Positions 45,207 through 53,302 of a stretch of 64,000 bases of DNA are shown one piece after another (within the stretch, counting starts at the first letter, position 1; each line of letters opens with the position of its first letter). A model generated the notes under the pieces. That model was not told the DNA's origin. It saw only the letters and a list, made by a program, of their open reading frames with translations, and did no database searches. Location of the stretch: positions 117,289-181,288 of the forward strand of contig NZ_JAHBGF010000003.1 in the NCBI RefSeq assembly GCF_018390695.1. Direction: 5' to 3'. Source of the DNA: Ancylobacter sonchi (GTDB lineage: Bacteria; Pseudomonadota; Alphaproteobacteria; Rhizobiales; Xanthobacteraceae). The translations under genes were made by a program, and so were the position numbers.

Positions 45207-45983
45207 ATGGGCGCCGACCGACCAGCAACGCCGGTCGTCCGCTTCGACGAGATCGGCTCCACCAATCAGGAGGCGCTGGCCCGGGCAACCGGTGCCGGCG
45301 CCGGTTCCGTTCTGGCCCCCTGCTGGTTCGTCGCCACCCGGCAGAGCGCCGGTCGCGGCCGGCGCGGGCGCCCTTGGGATTCCCGGCCGGGCAATCTCTA
45401 TGCCTCGCTGCTGCTGGTCGACCCCGCTCCGCCGGTGCGCCAGCCCGAGCTGTGCTTCGTCGCCGCTTTGGCGCTTTATGACGCGGTGCGCGCCGTCACC
45501 GGCATCGACCCCTTGCGCATCGGCGTGAAATGGCCGAACGACGTGCTGATCGACGGCGGCAAGCTCGCCGGCATCCTGCTGGAAGGCACGATGACGGCGG
45601 ACGGGCGCGGTGCGACGGTGATCGGCTTCGGCGTCAACTGCGCACGCAGCCCCGAGGACACGCCCTATCCGACGGTGAGCCTGGCCAGCGCCGGCTTCCC
45701 GACCGAACCGGATTCGCTGCTGGCGGCGCTCGACGCCGCCATGCTGGACCGGCTGGCGCAGTGGGATCGCGGCGAGGGTTTCCCGCGCACGCGCGAATCC
45801 TGGCTGCGCTGCGCGTTCGGCCTCGGGCGGGCGGTGACGGTGCGGCTGCAGGGCCGCGAGACGGAAGGCATATTCGAGGCGCTGGATTTTTCCGGCGCGC
45901 TGGTTCTGCGGCGCCCGGACGGGGTGCGCGAGACGATACGCGCCGGCGACATCTTTCCGTCGTCGGCGGGGCAAGCACGGTGA
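45207..45983 (+). CDS. birA: Biotin-[acetyl-CoA-carboxylase] ligase
   Basis: This is 258 aa without the N-terminal repressor domain of E. coli BirA, so it is a monofunctional ligase. Motifs are FDEIGSTNQEA, the biotinyl-AMP loop SAGRGRRGRPWDS, KWPNDVLIDGGKLAGILLE and a C-terminal SH3-like cap with GIFEALDFSGALVL. It joins biotin to carboxylase carrier domains. It begins 2 bp after nuoN with GAGG just upstream. In many relatives coaX follows it; here RNase J follows instead. Confidence 0.93.
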   Translation: MGADRPATPVVRFDEIGSTNQEALARATGAGAGSVLAPCWFVATRQSAGRGRRGRPWDSRPGNLYASLLLVDPAPPVRQPELCFVAALALYDAVRAVTGIDPLRIGVKWPNDVLIDGGKLAGILLEGTMTADGRGATVIGFGVNCARSPEDTPYPTVSLASAGFPTEPDSLLAALDAAMLDRLAQWDRGEGFPRTRESWLRCAFGLGRAVTVRLQGRETEGIFEALDFSGALVLRRPDGVRETIRAGDIFPSSAGQAR

Positions 45984-46009
45984 AAGCCGGCGTGAAGAAA
46001 GGCAAGTGA

Positions 46010-47692
46010 GTGATCAAGTCTTCGGACGAGCTGGTGTTCGCCGCGCTGGGGGGCGTCGGCGAGATCGGCATGAATCTCGGGCTCTACGGGTTCGGTCCGC
46101 GCCACAAGCGGCAATGGCTGGTGGTGGATCTCGGCATTTCCTTCGCCGGGCCCGACGTGCCGGGTGTCGACATCATCATGCCGGACATCACCTTCCTTGA
46201 CGCCGAGCGCGAGCGCATCGTCGGCCTGGTGCTGACCCATGGTCATGAGGACCATGTCGGGGCGCTGGTCGACCTGTGGCCGCGCCTCGGCTGCCCGGTC
46301 TACACCACGCCCTTCACCGCCGCGCTGGCGGAAGCCCGCCGGCTCGGGGAGCCCGGCGCGCCGAAGATCCCGTTTCGCGTGGTGCCGACCGGTGGGCGTA
46401 CGACGATCGGGCCGTTCGACGTCGAGTTCGTGCCGGTCGCGCATTCCATCCCCGACAGCCACGCGCTGGCGATCCGCACTTCGCTCGGCCTTATCGTGCA
46501 TACCGGCGACTGGAAGATCGACCCGACGCCGGTGGTCGGCAACGTCACCGATCCCGCCCGCTTCACCGCGCTCGGCGACGAGGGCGTGCGGGCGGTGATC
46601 TGCGATTCCACCAATGCCATCCGCGACGGCGTCTCCCCCTCGGAAGCCGATGTCGGGCTGGTACTGGCCGATATCATGCGCGCCTCGCCCAACCGCGTGG
46701 CGGTGACCACCTTCGCCTCGAACGTGGCGCGCATCCGCTCGGTGGCGGAAGCGGCGCATTCGGTCGGCCGCGAGGTGGTGCTGGTCGGCCGCGCCATGGA
46801 GCGGGTGATCACCGTGGCACGCGAGCAGGGGCTGCTCAATGGCCTGCCGCCGTTCCGCTCGGTGGATGCCTATGGCTTCCTGCCGCGCGACAAGGTGGTG
46901 GCGATCCTGACCGGCAGCCAGGGCGAGCCGCGCGCAGCGATGTCGCGCATCGCCTCCGACGATCATCCCGAGATCGCGCTGTCGGCCGGCGACCACGTGA
47001 TCTTCTCCTCGCGCACCATTCCCGGCAATGAGCGCGAGGTGAACCGCATCATCAACGCTCTGGTGCTCCAGGGTGTGAAGGTGACGACGGATCGCGACGC
47101 GCTGGTGCATGTCTCCGGCCATCCGCGCCGCGGCGAGCTGGAGCAGATGTACCAGTGGCTGCGTCCGCGCATTTCGGTGCCGGTGCATGGCGAGCCGCTG
47201 CATCTGTCCGAGCATGCCGATCTCGCCCGCCGCATGGGGGCAAAGCAGGTGGTGCGCATCGTCGACGGCGACGTGGTGCGCCTGATCGGCGAGGATCCGA
47301 GCCACGATGCCGAGGTGATCGAGGAGATCCCCGTCGGCAAGCTGTACAAGGACGGCATGGTGCTGGTCGGCGATGCCGATCCGGCGATCGCCGAGCGCAG
47401 GCGGCTGTCCTTCGCCGGCGTCGTCTCGGTCGCGGTGGCGATGACCAGCAAGGGCGAGGTGGTGGGCGATCCGATGATCGACCTCACCGGCATCCCGCAG
47501 ACCGGCGTCGGCGGGCGGCCGCTCGACGAGGTGGTGGAAGACGCGGTGCTGGACTGCCTCGACGGCCTGCCCAAGCCGCGCCGGCGCGACCCGGACGCGG
47601 TGGCGGAATCGCTGACCCGCGCGGTGCGCTCGCAGGTGAACGCTGCCTGGGGCAAGAAGCCGCTCTGCCACGTGCTGGTGATCACGGTATGA
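46010..47692 (+). CDS. rnj: Ribonuclease J
   Basis: This is 560 aa with a GTG start. The metallo-beta-lactamase fold has VLTHGHEDHVGAL (His77, His79, Asp81, His82), VAHSIPDSHAL, IVHTGDWKID and the later GSQGEPRAAMSRIAS of the beta-CASP region, followed by HVSGHPRRGELEQMYQWLRP. It has both 5'-3' exonuclease and endonuclease activity in RNA turnover and rRNA maturation. The linker region RHKRQWL is basic. It lies 26 bp after birA and has a fair ribosome binding site. Confidence 0.95.
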   Translation: MIKSSDELVFAALGGVGEIGMNLGLYGFGPRHKRQWLVVDLGISFAGPDVPGVDIIMPDITFLDAERERIVGLVLTHGHEDHVGALVDLWPRLGCPVYTTPFTAALAEARRLGEPGAPKIPFRVVPTGGRTTIGPFDVEFVPVAHSIPDSHALAIRTSLGLIVHTGDWKIDPTPVVGNVTDPARFTALGDEGVRAVICDSTNAIRDGVSPSEADVGLVLADIMRASPNRVAVTTFASNVARIRSVAEAAHSVGREVVLVGRAMERVITVAREQGLLNGLPPFRSVDAYGFLPRDKVVAILTGSQGEPRAAMSRIASDDHPEIALSAGDHVIFSSRTIPGNEREVNRIINALVLQGVKVTTDRDALVHVSGHPRRGELEQMYQWLRPRISVPVHGEPLHLSEHADLARRMGAKQVVRIVDGDVVRLIGEDPSHDAEVIEEIPVGKLYKDGMVLVGDADPAIAERRRLSFAGVVSVAVAMTSKGEVVGDPMIDLTGIPQTGVGGRPLDEVVEDAVLDCLDGLPKPRRRDPDAVAESLTRAVRSQVNAAWGKKPLCHVLVITV

Positions 47693-47732
47693 AGGTCGCC
47701 GCCTGAGCATGTGACGGCGGGGAGGAAGTGTC

Positions 47733-48137
47733 ATGATCGGCCGTCTCAATCATGTCGCCATCGCGGTGCCTGACCTCGCGGCGGCGAGCGCGCGCTACCG
47801 CGACACGCTCGGTGCCAAGGTCTCGGCGCCGATCGACCAGCCCGAGCATGGCGTGACGACGGTGTTCATCGAACTGCCGAACACCAAGGTCGAGTTGCTG
47901 GGCCAGCTGGGCGAGGGATCGCCGATCGGCAAGTTCCTGGAGCGCAACCCGGACGGCGGTATCCACCACATCTGCTACGAGGTGGACGACATCCTCGCCG
48001 CGCGCGACCGGCTGACGGCGGCGGGCGCGCGGGTGCTGGGCACGGGCGAGCCGCGCATCGGCGCGCATGGCAAGCCGGTGTTGTTCCTGCATCCCAAGGA
48101 TTTCAACGGCACCCTCGTCGAACTGGAACAGGCCTGA
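47733..48137 (+). CDS. mce: Methylmalonyl-CoA epimerase
   Basis: This is a 134-aa vicinal-oxygen-chelate enzyme that interconverts the D- and L-forms of methylmalonyl-CoA in propionyl-CoA use. Metal ligands fit His7 in RLNHVAIAV, His in GGIHHICYEV and Glu in GTLVELEQ near the end. KVELLGQLGEGSPIGKFLE is family-typical. GGGGAGGAAG precedes the ATG. Confidence 0.94.
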   Translation: MIGRLNHVAIAVPDLAAASARYRDTLGAKVSAPIDQPEHGVTTVFIELPNTKVELLGQLGEGSPIGKFLERNPDGGIHHICYEVDDILAARDRLTAAGARVLGTGEPRIGAHGKPVLFLHPKDFNGTLVELEQA

Positions 48138-48140
48138 ACC

Positions 48141-48410
48141 ATGTTCGGTATCGGCACCTATATCGCCATCTACTTCATCGTCTGGTGGACGGTGATCTTC
48201 ATGACGCTGCCCTTCGGCGTGCGCTCGCAGCACGAGGACGGGGTGGTGCAGGATGGCACCGAGCCGGGCGCTCCGCAGCGCCCGCTGCTGCTGCGCAAGG
48301 CCATCGCCACCACGCTGATCGCGGCCGTGATCGTCGGGCTGTTCGCCTTCCTGGTGGAGACGCACCGGCTGCGGCTCGACATGTTCCCGATGCCATTCAA
48401 GGTCGATTGA
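48141..48410 (+). CDS. DUF1467 family membrane protein
   Basis: This is 89 aa with two membrane helices (about 3-22, YIAIYFIVWWTVIFMTLPFG, and 52-72, AIATTLIAAVIVGLFAFLVE). They are separated by RSQHEDGVVQDGTEPGAPQR, the conserved loop of DUF1467. It starts 3 bp after mce, a pairing widely kept in Hyphomicrobiales. The function is unknown. Confidence 0.9.
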   Translation: MFGIGTYIAIYFIVWWTVIFMTLPFGVRSQHEDGVVQDGTEPGAPQRPLLLRKAIATTLIAAVIVGLFAFLVETHRLRLDMFPMPFKVD

Positions 48411-49041
48411 CGCGGGTAGGGCGGCCGGCGAGGGCGGCAACGCCGCGTCGATGTCGGTTTGTTGAACGGCGGGTCGGCCGGCGAGGGATTCAAGACCACG
48501 CAATTTCCGGGAGTGTCATAGGCGCTGCCGGACCGTTCATGACAGCGCCGGGAATGTGGCACGTGAGTGGGACGGTTCCGGCAAAACCGTCATCGCGACA
48601 ACGTCGTGACGAGCGACGCACTGTGACACAGAGGCAAAAAAAGAGGCGGGATCCTCGGATCCCGCCTTCTCTTTCTCATGGCCGCCCGCACCTGGTTCCG
48701 TCCCGATTTACGGTGATCTGCCAGGGGGCTTTCTTGCCGATCATTCCTCCCGAGACCCGGGCCGAACGCCGCGCGAGAGCGTGGACGGGCGGTCCCCTTT
48801 CTTGAGGATTGCAACATAGGCCGGAATGAACCGGCTTGTCATCCTTGCGCCGCAATAGATCGTTTGTGCAGCGCAATAGTCAAAAGTGCAGCGAAGGCGC
48901 GGCGACCGTTCAAATTGCTGTCGTCACAGGGCGTGGAGGGATGGAGAGGCGGGCGAGGGCTTGTCTTTTTGTCGCCGATCCGGTTTCACTCGGCACCGCT
49001 TTTCCGGCCAACCGCGCCGGTCGAATCGAAAGTCCCGTCCG
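48411..49041. other. Spacer between DUF1467 and proS
   Basis: This is 631 bp with no convincing gene. It contains a strong terminator (48637-48677). The AT-richer part after it (48820-48930) probably holds the proS promoter, but I cannot fix the hexamers. Confidence 0.5.
48637..48677. terminator. Bidirectional-type rho-independent terminator
   Basis: A perfect 10-bp stem (AGGCGGGATC with GATCCCGCCT) and a CTCG loop have an A-run before and a TCTCTTTCT run after. It closes the nuo-birA-rnj-mce transcript. Confidence 0.88.
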
Positions 49042-50364
49042 ATGCGCCTGTCCCGCTACTTCCTTCCGATCCTGCGCGAAGTGCCGAAGGAAGCCGAAAT
49101 CGTCTCGCACCGGCTGATGCTGCGCGCTGGCATGGTCCGGCAGGAGAGCGCCGGCATTTATGCCTGGCTGCCGCTCGGCAAGAAGGTGCTGGACAAGATC
49201 TGCGCCGTCATCCGCGAGGAGCAGAACCGCTCCGGCGCCATCGAGATCATGATGCCGACCATCCAGTCGGCCGATCTCTGGCGCGAGAGCGGTCGCTATG
49301 ACGACTACGGCAAGGAGATGCTCCGCATCAAGGATCGGCACGAGCGGGACATGCTCTACGGGCCGACCAACGAGGAGATGCTCACCGAGATCGTCCGGGC
49401 CTATGTGAAGTCCTACAAGGACCTGCCGCTGAACCTCTACCACATCCAGTGGAAGTTCCGCGACGAGGTGCGCCCGCGCTTCGGCGTCATGCGTTCGCGC
49501 GAGTTCCTGATGAAGGACGCCTATTCGATCGATCTCGACTTCGAGAATGCGGTCATCGCCTATAACCGCATGTTCGTCGCCTATCTGCGCACCTTCGCCC
49601 GGCTGGGGCTGACGGCGATCCCGATGGTCGCCGACACCGGCCCGATCGGCGGCAATCACAGCCACGAATTCATCATCCTTGCCTCCACCGGCGAGAGCGA
49701 GGTGTTCTGCCACGCCGACTATCTCGACATGCCGCCCCCGGCGGCCGAGATCGATTTCCGCGACCCGGCGGCGCTGCAGGCGGCGGTCGACCAGTGGACC
49801 AGCCTCTACGCCGCCACCGAGGAGAAGCACGACGTCGCCGCCTTCGAGGCGGTCGAGGAGGGCAAGCGCCTCTCGGCCCGCGGCATCGAGGTAGGCCACA
49901 TCTTCTATTTCGGCACCAAATATTCCGAGCCGATGGGCGCCAAGGTCACCGGGCCGGACGGCGTCGAGCGCCCGGTGCATATGGGCTCCTACGGCATCGG
50001 CCCCTCGCGCCTGGTGGCGGCGATCATCGAAGCCTCGCATGACGAGAACGGCATCATCTGGCCGGACGCCATCGCGCCGTTCCAGGTCGGCATCCTCAAC
50101 CTGAAGGTCGGCGACGCCGGCACCGACGCCGCCTGCGAGCAGCTCTATGCGACGCTGACCGCCAAGGGCGTCGACGTGCTCTACGACGACACCGAGGAGC
50201 GGCCCGGCTCGAAATTCGCCACCGCCGACCTCATCGGCCTGCCCTGGCAGATCATCGTCGGGCCCAAGGGGCTCGCCGCCGGTACAGTGGAGCTGAAGCG
50301 CCGGGCGGATGGCGCGCGCGAGAACCTGTCGGTCGAGTCTGCACTCGCCCGCGTTCTCGGCTGA
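49042..50364 (+). CDS. proS: Prolyl-tRNA synthetase (short form)
   Basis: This is 440 aa, the alphaproteobacterial form lacking the large INS editing domain. Class II motifs are visible: motif 1 near [20 protein letters not shown], motif 2 in [27 protein letters not shown] (shown as [13 protein letters not shown]), and motif 3 in [19 protein letters not shown]-terminal anticodon domain runs from about 345. The start at 49042 opens directly at [15 protein letters not shown], the family's usual N-terminus. Confidence 0.96.
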   Translation: MRLSRYFLPILREVPKEAEIVSHRLMLRAGMVRQESAGIYAWLPLGKKVLDKICAVIREEQNRSGAIEIMMPTIQSADLWRESGRYDDYGKEMLRIKDRHERDMLYGPTNEEMLTEIVRAYVKSYKDLPLNLYHIQWKFRDEVRPRFGVMRSREFLMKDAYSIDLDFENAVIAYNRMFVAYLRTFARLGLTAIPMVADTGPIGGNHSHEFIILASTGESEVFCHADYLDMPPPAAEIDFRDPAALQAAVDQWTSLYAATEEKHDVAAFEAVEEGKRLSARGIEVGHIFYFGTKYSEPMGAKVTGPDGVERPVHMGSYGIGPSRLVAAIIEASHDENGIIWPDAIAPFQVGILNLKVGDAGTDAACEQLYATLTAKGVDVLYDDTEERPGSKFATADLIGLPWQIIVGPKGLAAGTVELKRRADGARENLSVESALARVLG

Positions 50365-50386
50365 GCCGGAAGGCGGCGGAGGCGAG

Positions 50387-51715
50387 ATGGCAGTCAAGAG
50401 CGCAGGCAAAAGCGCAAGTAACGGTGCGGCCGGAGAGGCCGCTCCGGCGGCCGAGCCGGCCGGCACGCGTCCGTTCAGCGCCTTCGAATGGATGCTGTCG
50501 CTGCGCTATCTGCGCGCCCGCCGCAAGGAGGGCTTCATCTCGGTCATCGCCGGCTTCTCCTTCCTCGGCATCATGCTGGGGGTGGCGACGCTGATCATCG
50601 TCATGGCGGTGATGAACGGCTTCCGCACCGAGCTCCTGTCGAAGATCCTCGGCCTCAACGGCCACCTGCTGGTGCAGCCGATCGACAGCCCGCTGACCGA
50701 CTACGAGGCCGTCGCCATGCGCATTGCCGGCGTGCCGGGCATCAAGCTTGCCGTGCCGCTGATCGAAGGGCAGGCGCTGGCCTCCTCGGCCTTCAACGCC
50801 TCGGGCGTGCTGGTGCGCGGCATCTCGGAGTCCAATCTCCGGGCGCTGCCCTCGATCGGCTCCAATATCCGCGAAGGTACGCTGCAGGGCTTCGACACCG
50901 GCGAGGGCATCGCCATCGGCAAGCGCCTCGCCGACCAGCTCTCGTTGCATGCCGGCGACAACATGACCCTGGTGTCGCCGCGAGGCTCGGTCACGCCGAT
51001 GGGCACCAGCCCGCGCATCAAGGCCTACCGGATTGCCGCGATCTTCGAGATCGGCATGTCGGAATATGACAGCGCCTTCGTGTTCATGCCGCTGCCGGAG
51101 GCGCAGGCCTATTTCAACAAGGATGGCGACGTCACCGCCATCGAGGTCTACACCGACAATGCCGACGCCATGGAGAAATACCGGGCGGCGGTGCAGCAGG
51201 CGGCGCAGCGACCAGTCTACATCGTCGACTGGCGACAGCGGAACGCCACCTTCTTCAACGCGCTGCAGGTGGAACGGAACGTGATGTTCCTCATCCTCAC
51301 GCTCATCGTGGTGGTGGCGGCGTTCAACATCGTCTCCGGCCTCAACATGCTGGTGAAGGACAAGGGCCGCGACATCGGCATATTGCGCACCATGGGCGCC
51401 TCGCGCGGGGCGATCATGCGCATCTTCCTCGTCACCGGCGCGGCCATCGGCGTGGTCGGCACGCTGGCCGGCTTCCTGCTCGGTCTCGTCGTGTGCCTGA
51501 ACGTCGAGGAAATCCGCCAGTTCATCTCCTGGCTGACCGCCACCGAGCTGTTCTCGCCGGAACTCTACTACCTGTCGCGCCTGCCGGCGGAGATGAATGC
51601 CGGCGAGACCACCTCGGTGGTGATCATGGCGCTGATCCTTTCCTTCCTCGCTCCGCTCTACCCGTCTTGGCGCGCCGCGCGCCTCGATCCGGTGGAAGCG
51701 CTGCGCTACGAGTGA
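50387..51715 (+). CDS. lolC: Lipoprotein-releasing ABC transporter permease (LolC/LolE family)
   Basis: This is 442 aa from the ATG at 50387, with GGCGGAGGCGAG upstream. After a 35-residue Ala-rich cytoplasmic start comes the family motif [29 protein letters not shown], a first helix, a periplasmic domain of about 220 residues, and three more helices from about 300. It extracts lipoproteins from the inner membrane with LolD and passes them to LolA. There is only one permease gene, as is usual in alphaproteobacteria, so a LolF-like homodimer is likely. lolD begins 7 bp downstream. Confidence 0.94.
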   Translation: MAVKSAGKSASNGAAGEAAPAAEPAGTRPFSAFEWMLSLRYLRARRKEGFISVIAGFSFLGIMLGVATLIIVMAVMNGFRTELLSKILGLNGHLLVQPIDSPLTDYEAVAMRIAGVPGIKLAVPLIEGQALASSAFNASGVLVRGISESNLRALPSIGSNIREGTLQGFDTGEGIAIGKRLADQLSLHAGDNMTLVSPRGSVTPMGTSPRIKAYRIAAIFEIGMSEYDSAFVFMPLPEAQAYFNKDGDVTAIEVYTDNADAMEKYRAAVQQAAQRPVYIVDWRQRNATFFNALQVERNVMFLILTLIVVVAAFNIVSGLNMLVKDKGRDIGILRTMGASRGAIMRIFLVTGAAIGVVGTLAGFLLGLVVCLNVEEIRQFISWLTATELFSPELYYLSRLPAEMNAGETTSVVIMALILSFLAPLYPSWRAARLDPVEALRYE

Positions 51716-51722
51716 GGCGGAG

Positions 51723-52403
51723 ATGGCTGCCGCGCTGCGCCTTCAAAGCATCGAACGCCGCTACCTCCAGGGGGAGGGCACGCTGGAAATCCTGCGCGGC
51801 GCCGATTTCGCGGTGATGGAGGGCCAGTCGGTGGCGCTGGTCGCACCGTCCGGCACCGGGAAGTCGACGCTGCTGCATATTGCCGGCCTTCTCGAGCATC
51901 AGGACGCCGGCGAGGTCTATCTCGGCGAGCAGGCGACGGCTGGCCTGCCAGACGCCGAGCGCACCCGCATCCGCCGCACCGATATCGGCTTCGTCTACCA
52001 GTTCCACCACCTGCTGCCGGAATTCTCGGCGCTGGAGAACGTGATGCTGCCGCAGATGATCCGGGGCCTCGCCAAGCGCGAGGCGGCGGCGCGTGGCAAG
52101 GAGCTGTTGAGCTATCTTGGTCTTGCCAAGCGGCTCGACCATCGGCCCGGCGAGCTCTCCGGCGGCGAGCAGCAGCGGGTCGCCATCGCCCGCGCGGTGG
52201 CCAATGCGCCGCGGGTACTGCTGGCCGACGAGCCGACCGGCAATCTCGATCCGCACACCGCCGACCACGTGTTCCACGCGTTGCAGCAGCTGGTCGAGGC
52301 TACCGGATTGGCGGCGGTGATCGCCACTCACAATCTCGATCTCGCCGCCCGCATGCACCGCCGGGTGACGCTTCAGGACGGCGCCGTCGTCGAACTCGCC
52401 TGA
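51723..52403 (+). CDS. lolD: Lipoprotein-releasing ABC transporter ATPase
   Basis: This is a 226-aa ATPase. The Walker A motif is at 41-49 as APSGTGKST, with Ala for the first Gly. The Q-loop is in [21 protein letters not shown], the signature is [14 protein letters not shown], Walker B is [13 protein letters not shown], and the switch His is in [13 protein letters not shown]. The MacB/LolD-type sequence around the Q-loop fits lipoprotein release. It forms an operon with lolC. Confidence 0.95.
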   Translation: MAAALRLQSIERRYLQGEGTLEILRGADFAVMEGQSVALVAPSGTGKSTLLHIAGLLEHQDAGEVYLGEQATAGLPDAERTRIRRTDIGFVYQFHHLLPEFSALENVMLPQMIRGLAKREAAARGKELLSYLGLAKRLDHRPGELSGGEQQRVAIARAVANAPRVLLADEPTGNLDPHTADHVFHALQQLVEATGLAAVIATHNLDLAARMHRRVTLQDGAVVELA

Positions 52404-52488
52404 TCGTGTGATAATTTTCCTTGCCGCGCCGACCGGCAGCCGCAATAATTTCGGGAGATGCCTCGGATCCAGCTGAGGAGCTCACCGG

Positions 52489-52944
52489 ATGGATGTCCTG
52501 TGGCTTGATCATCTGACGATGTTGTCCATCGCCGTGCTTGCTGCGGTGTTGCTGATCGTCGTGCTGCGCCTGTTCGGTATACGCCACGTGCGGCCAGTCG
52601 CCGAGCGACAATTGGCGGGCGATGGCGGCTATCACTACGTGGTCCATCCCACCGACACCCACCGGGCGAAGATCGGCCGCTTCTCCGAGCTAGCCGCCAC
52701 GGCCTCCGGCTATGACTGCGTCGCCGAACTGGTGCCGGAGACCTCGAAGGCGCGCGACGTCCGCATCCATGTGGTGGTGGAAGGGGCGACGGTCGGCGAG
52801 ATCGCGCGCATGGAGGTCCGCAGCTTCATGACGGCGATGGGGGGCCAGCCGGCCCGCTGCGACGCGGTGATCGTCGCCCATCGCGAGACTGCGCGCGGTC
52901 ATTCCGTGAGGCTGGATCTCGACTGGCCGCCGCGCCTTTCCTGA
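52489..52944 (+). CDS. Membrane-anchored protein with HIRAN-like domain
   Basis: This is 151 aa. One membrane helix (about 10-29, TMLSIAVLAAVLLIVVLRLFG) is followed by a cytosolic domain of about 110 residues. The pattern CVAELVPET..ARDVRIHVVVEGATVGEIARMEVRSFM, then RCDAVIVAHRETARGHSVRLDL, resembles HIRAN-type domains (strand, 'vGyl.r..a' turn, and a GG..G..VKLDL end). The match is from pattern memory and weak. It stands between lolD and the SOS-controlled peptide, all on the plus strand. Confidence 0.6.
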   Translation: MDVLWLDHLTMLSIAVLAAVLLIVVLRLFGIRHVRPVAERQLAGDGGYHYVVHPTDTHRAKIGRFSELAATASGYDCVAELVPETSKARDVRIHVVVEGATVGEIARMEVRSFMTAMGGQPARCDAVIVAHRETARGHSVRLDLDWPPRLS

Positions 52945-53011
52945 CACGCGCCGACGCAGAATTTGCCGACGATTCGACGCGTCGCGTTAGCGCTTTCGCA
53001 ACCAAGGACAA

Positions 53012-53026
53012 GAACGCAAAGAGAAC
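53012..53026. promoter_or_regulatory. LexA (SOS) box, distal
   Basis: The site is GAAC-GCAAAGA-GAAC, a perfect GAAC-N7-GAAC, the alphaproteobacterial LexA consensus read from the other strand. It ends 5 bp before a -35-like TTGACG (53032-53037). Confidence 0.8.
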
Positions 53027-53057
53027 AAAACTTGACGTGAAGATGTTTATCCCCGAT

Positions 53058-53072
53058 GTTCTCTATATGTTC
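53058..53072. promoter_or_regulatory. LexA (SOS) box, proximal
   Basis: The site is GTTC-TCTATAT-GTTC, a perfect GTTC-N7-GTTC. Its centre is 46 bp from that of the distal box. It covers the place where the -10 element should be, about 20 bp after TTGACG, so bound LexA would block RNA polymerase. The start codon of the small gene is 30 bp further. Confidence 0.85.
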
Positions 53073-53102
53073 CGCGTCAATCACGCCGCAGGGGAGAACG
53101 TC

Positions 53103-53201
53103 ATGATCCGCATCTTGCTTCAGGAAGTCGCCGCGCTGTCCTCCATCGGCCTGTTCGTGGCCATGATCGGCATCTGGGCCGGGGTATTCACCGGCGTCTG
53201 A
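53103..53201 (+). CDS. 32-aa SOS-controlled membrane peptide (possible division inhibitor)
   Basis: The ATG at 53103 has a strong GGGGAG 6 bases upstream. The peptide is MIRILLQEVAALSSIG followed by LFVAMIGIWAGVFTGV. There is one membrane helix (about 14-31), a short amphipathic start with one Arg and one Glu, and no Cys. Two perfect LexA boxes control the promoter. Size, single membrane helix and SOS control recall Caulobacter SidA, a 29-aa SOS-induced inner-membrane inhibitor of cell division. Sequence similarity to SidA is not claimed. It lies 101 bp before dnaE on the same strand, with a hairpin between. A toxin-like peptide or a leader for dnaE are alternatives. Confidence 0.72.
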   Translation: MIRILLQEVAALSSIGLFVAMIGIWAGVFTGV

Positions 53202-53261
53202 GGATGGCGGGGAAAGCGGTCGTCCTCGCGCGGACGCGAGTGGCGTCGCCCGCCGCCATCC
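53202..53261 (+). repeat. Branched hairpin between the small SOS gene and dnaE
   Basis: An outer 9-bp stem (GGATGGCGG with CCGCCATCC) encloses CTCGCG-CGGA-CGCGAG. It begins right at the small gene's stop codon. It has no T-tract. It may separate the small transcript from dnaE or modulate read-through. Confidence 0.5.
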
Positions 53262-53302
53262 CCCACCATGCAGGTTGGTGAGTCGCGAGCAGGAGGAAGA
53301 TC

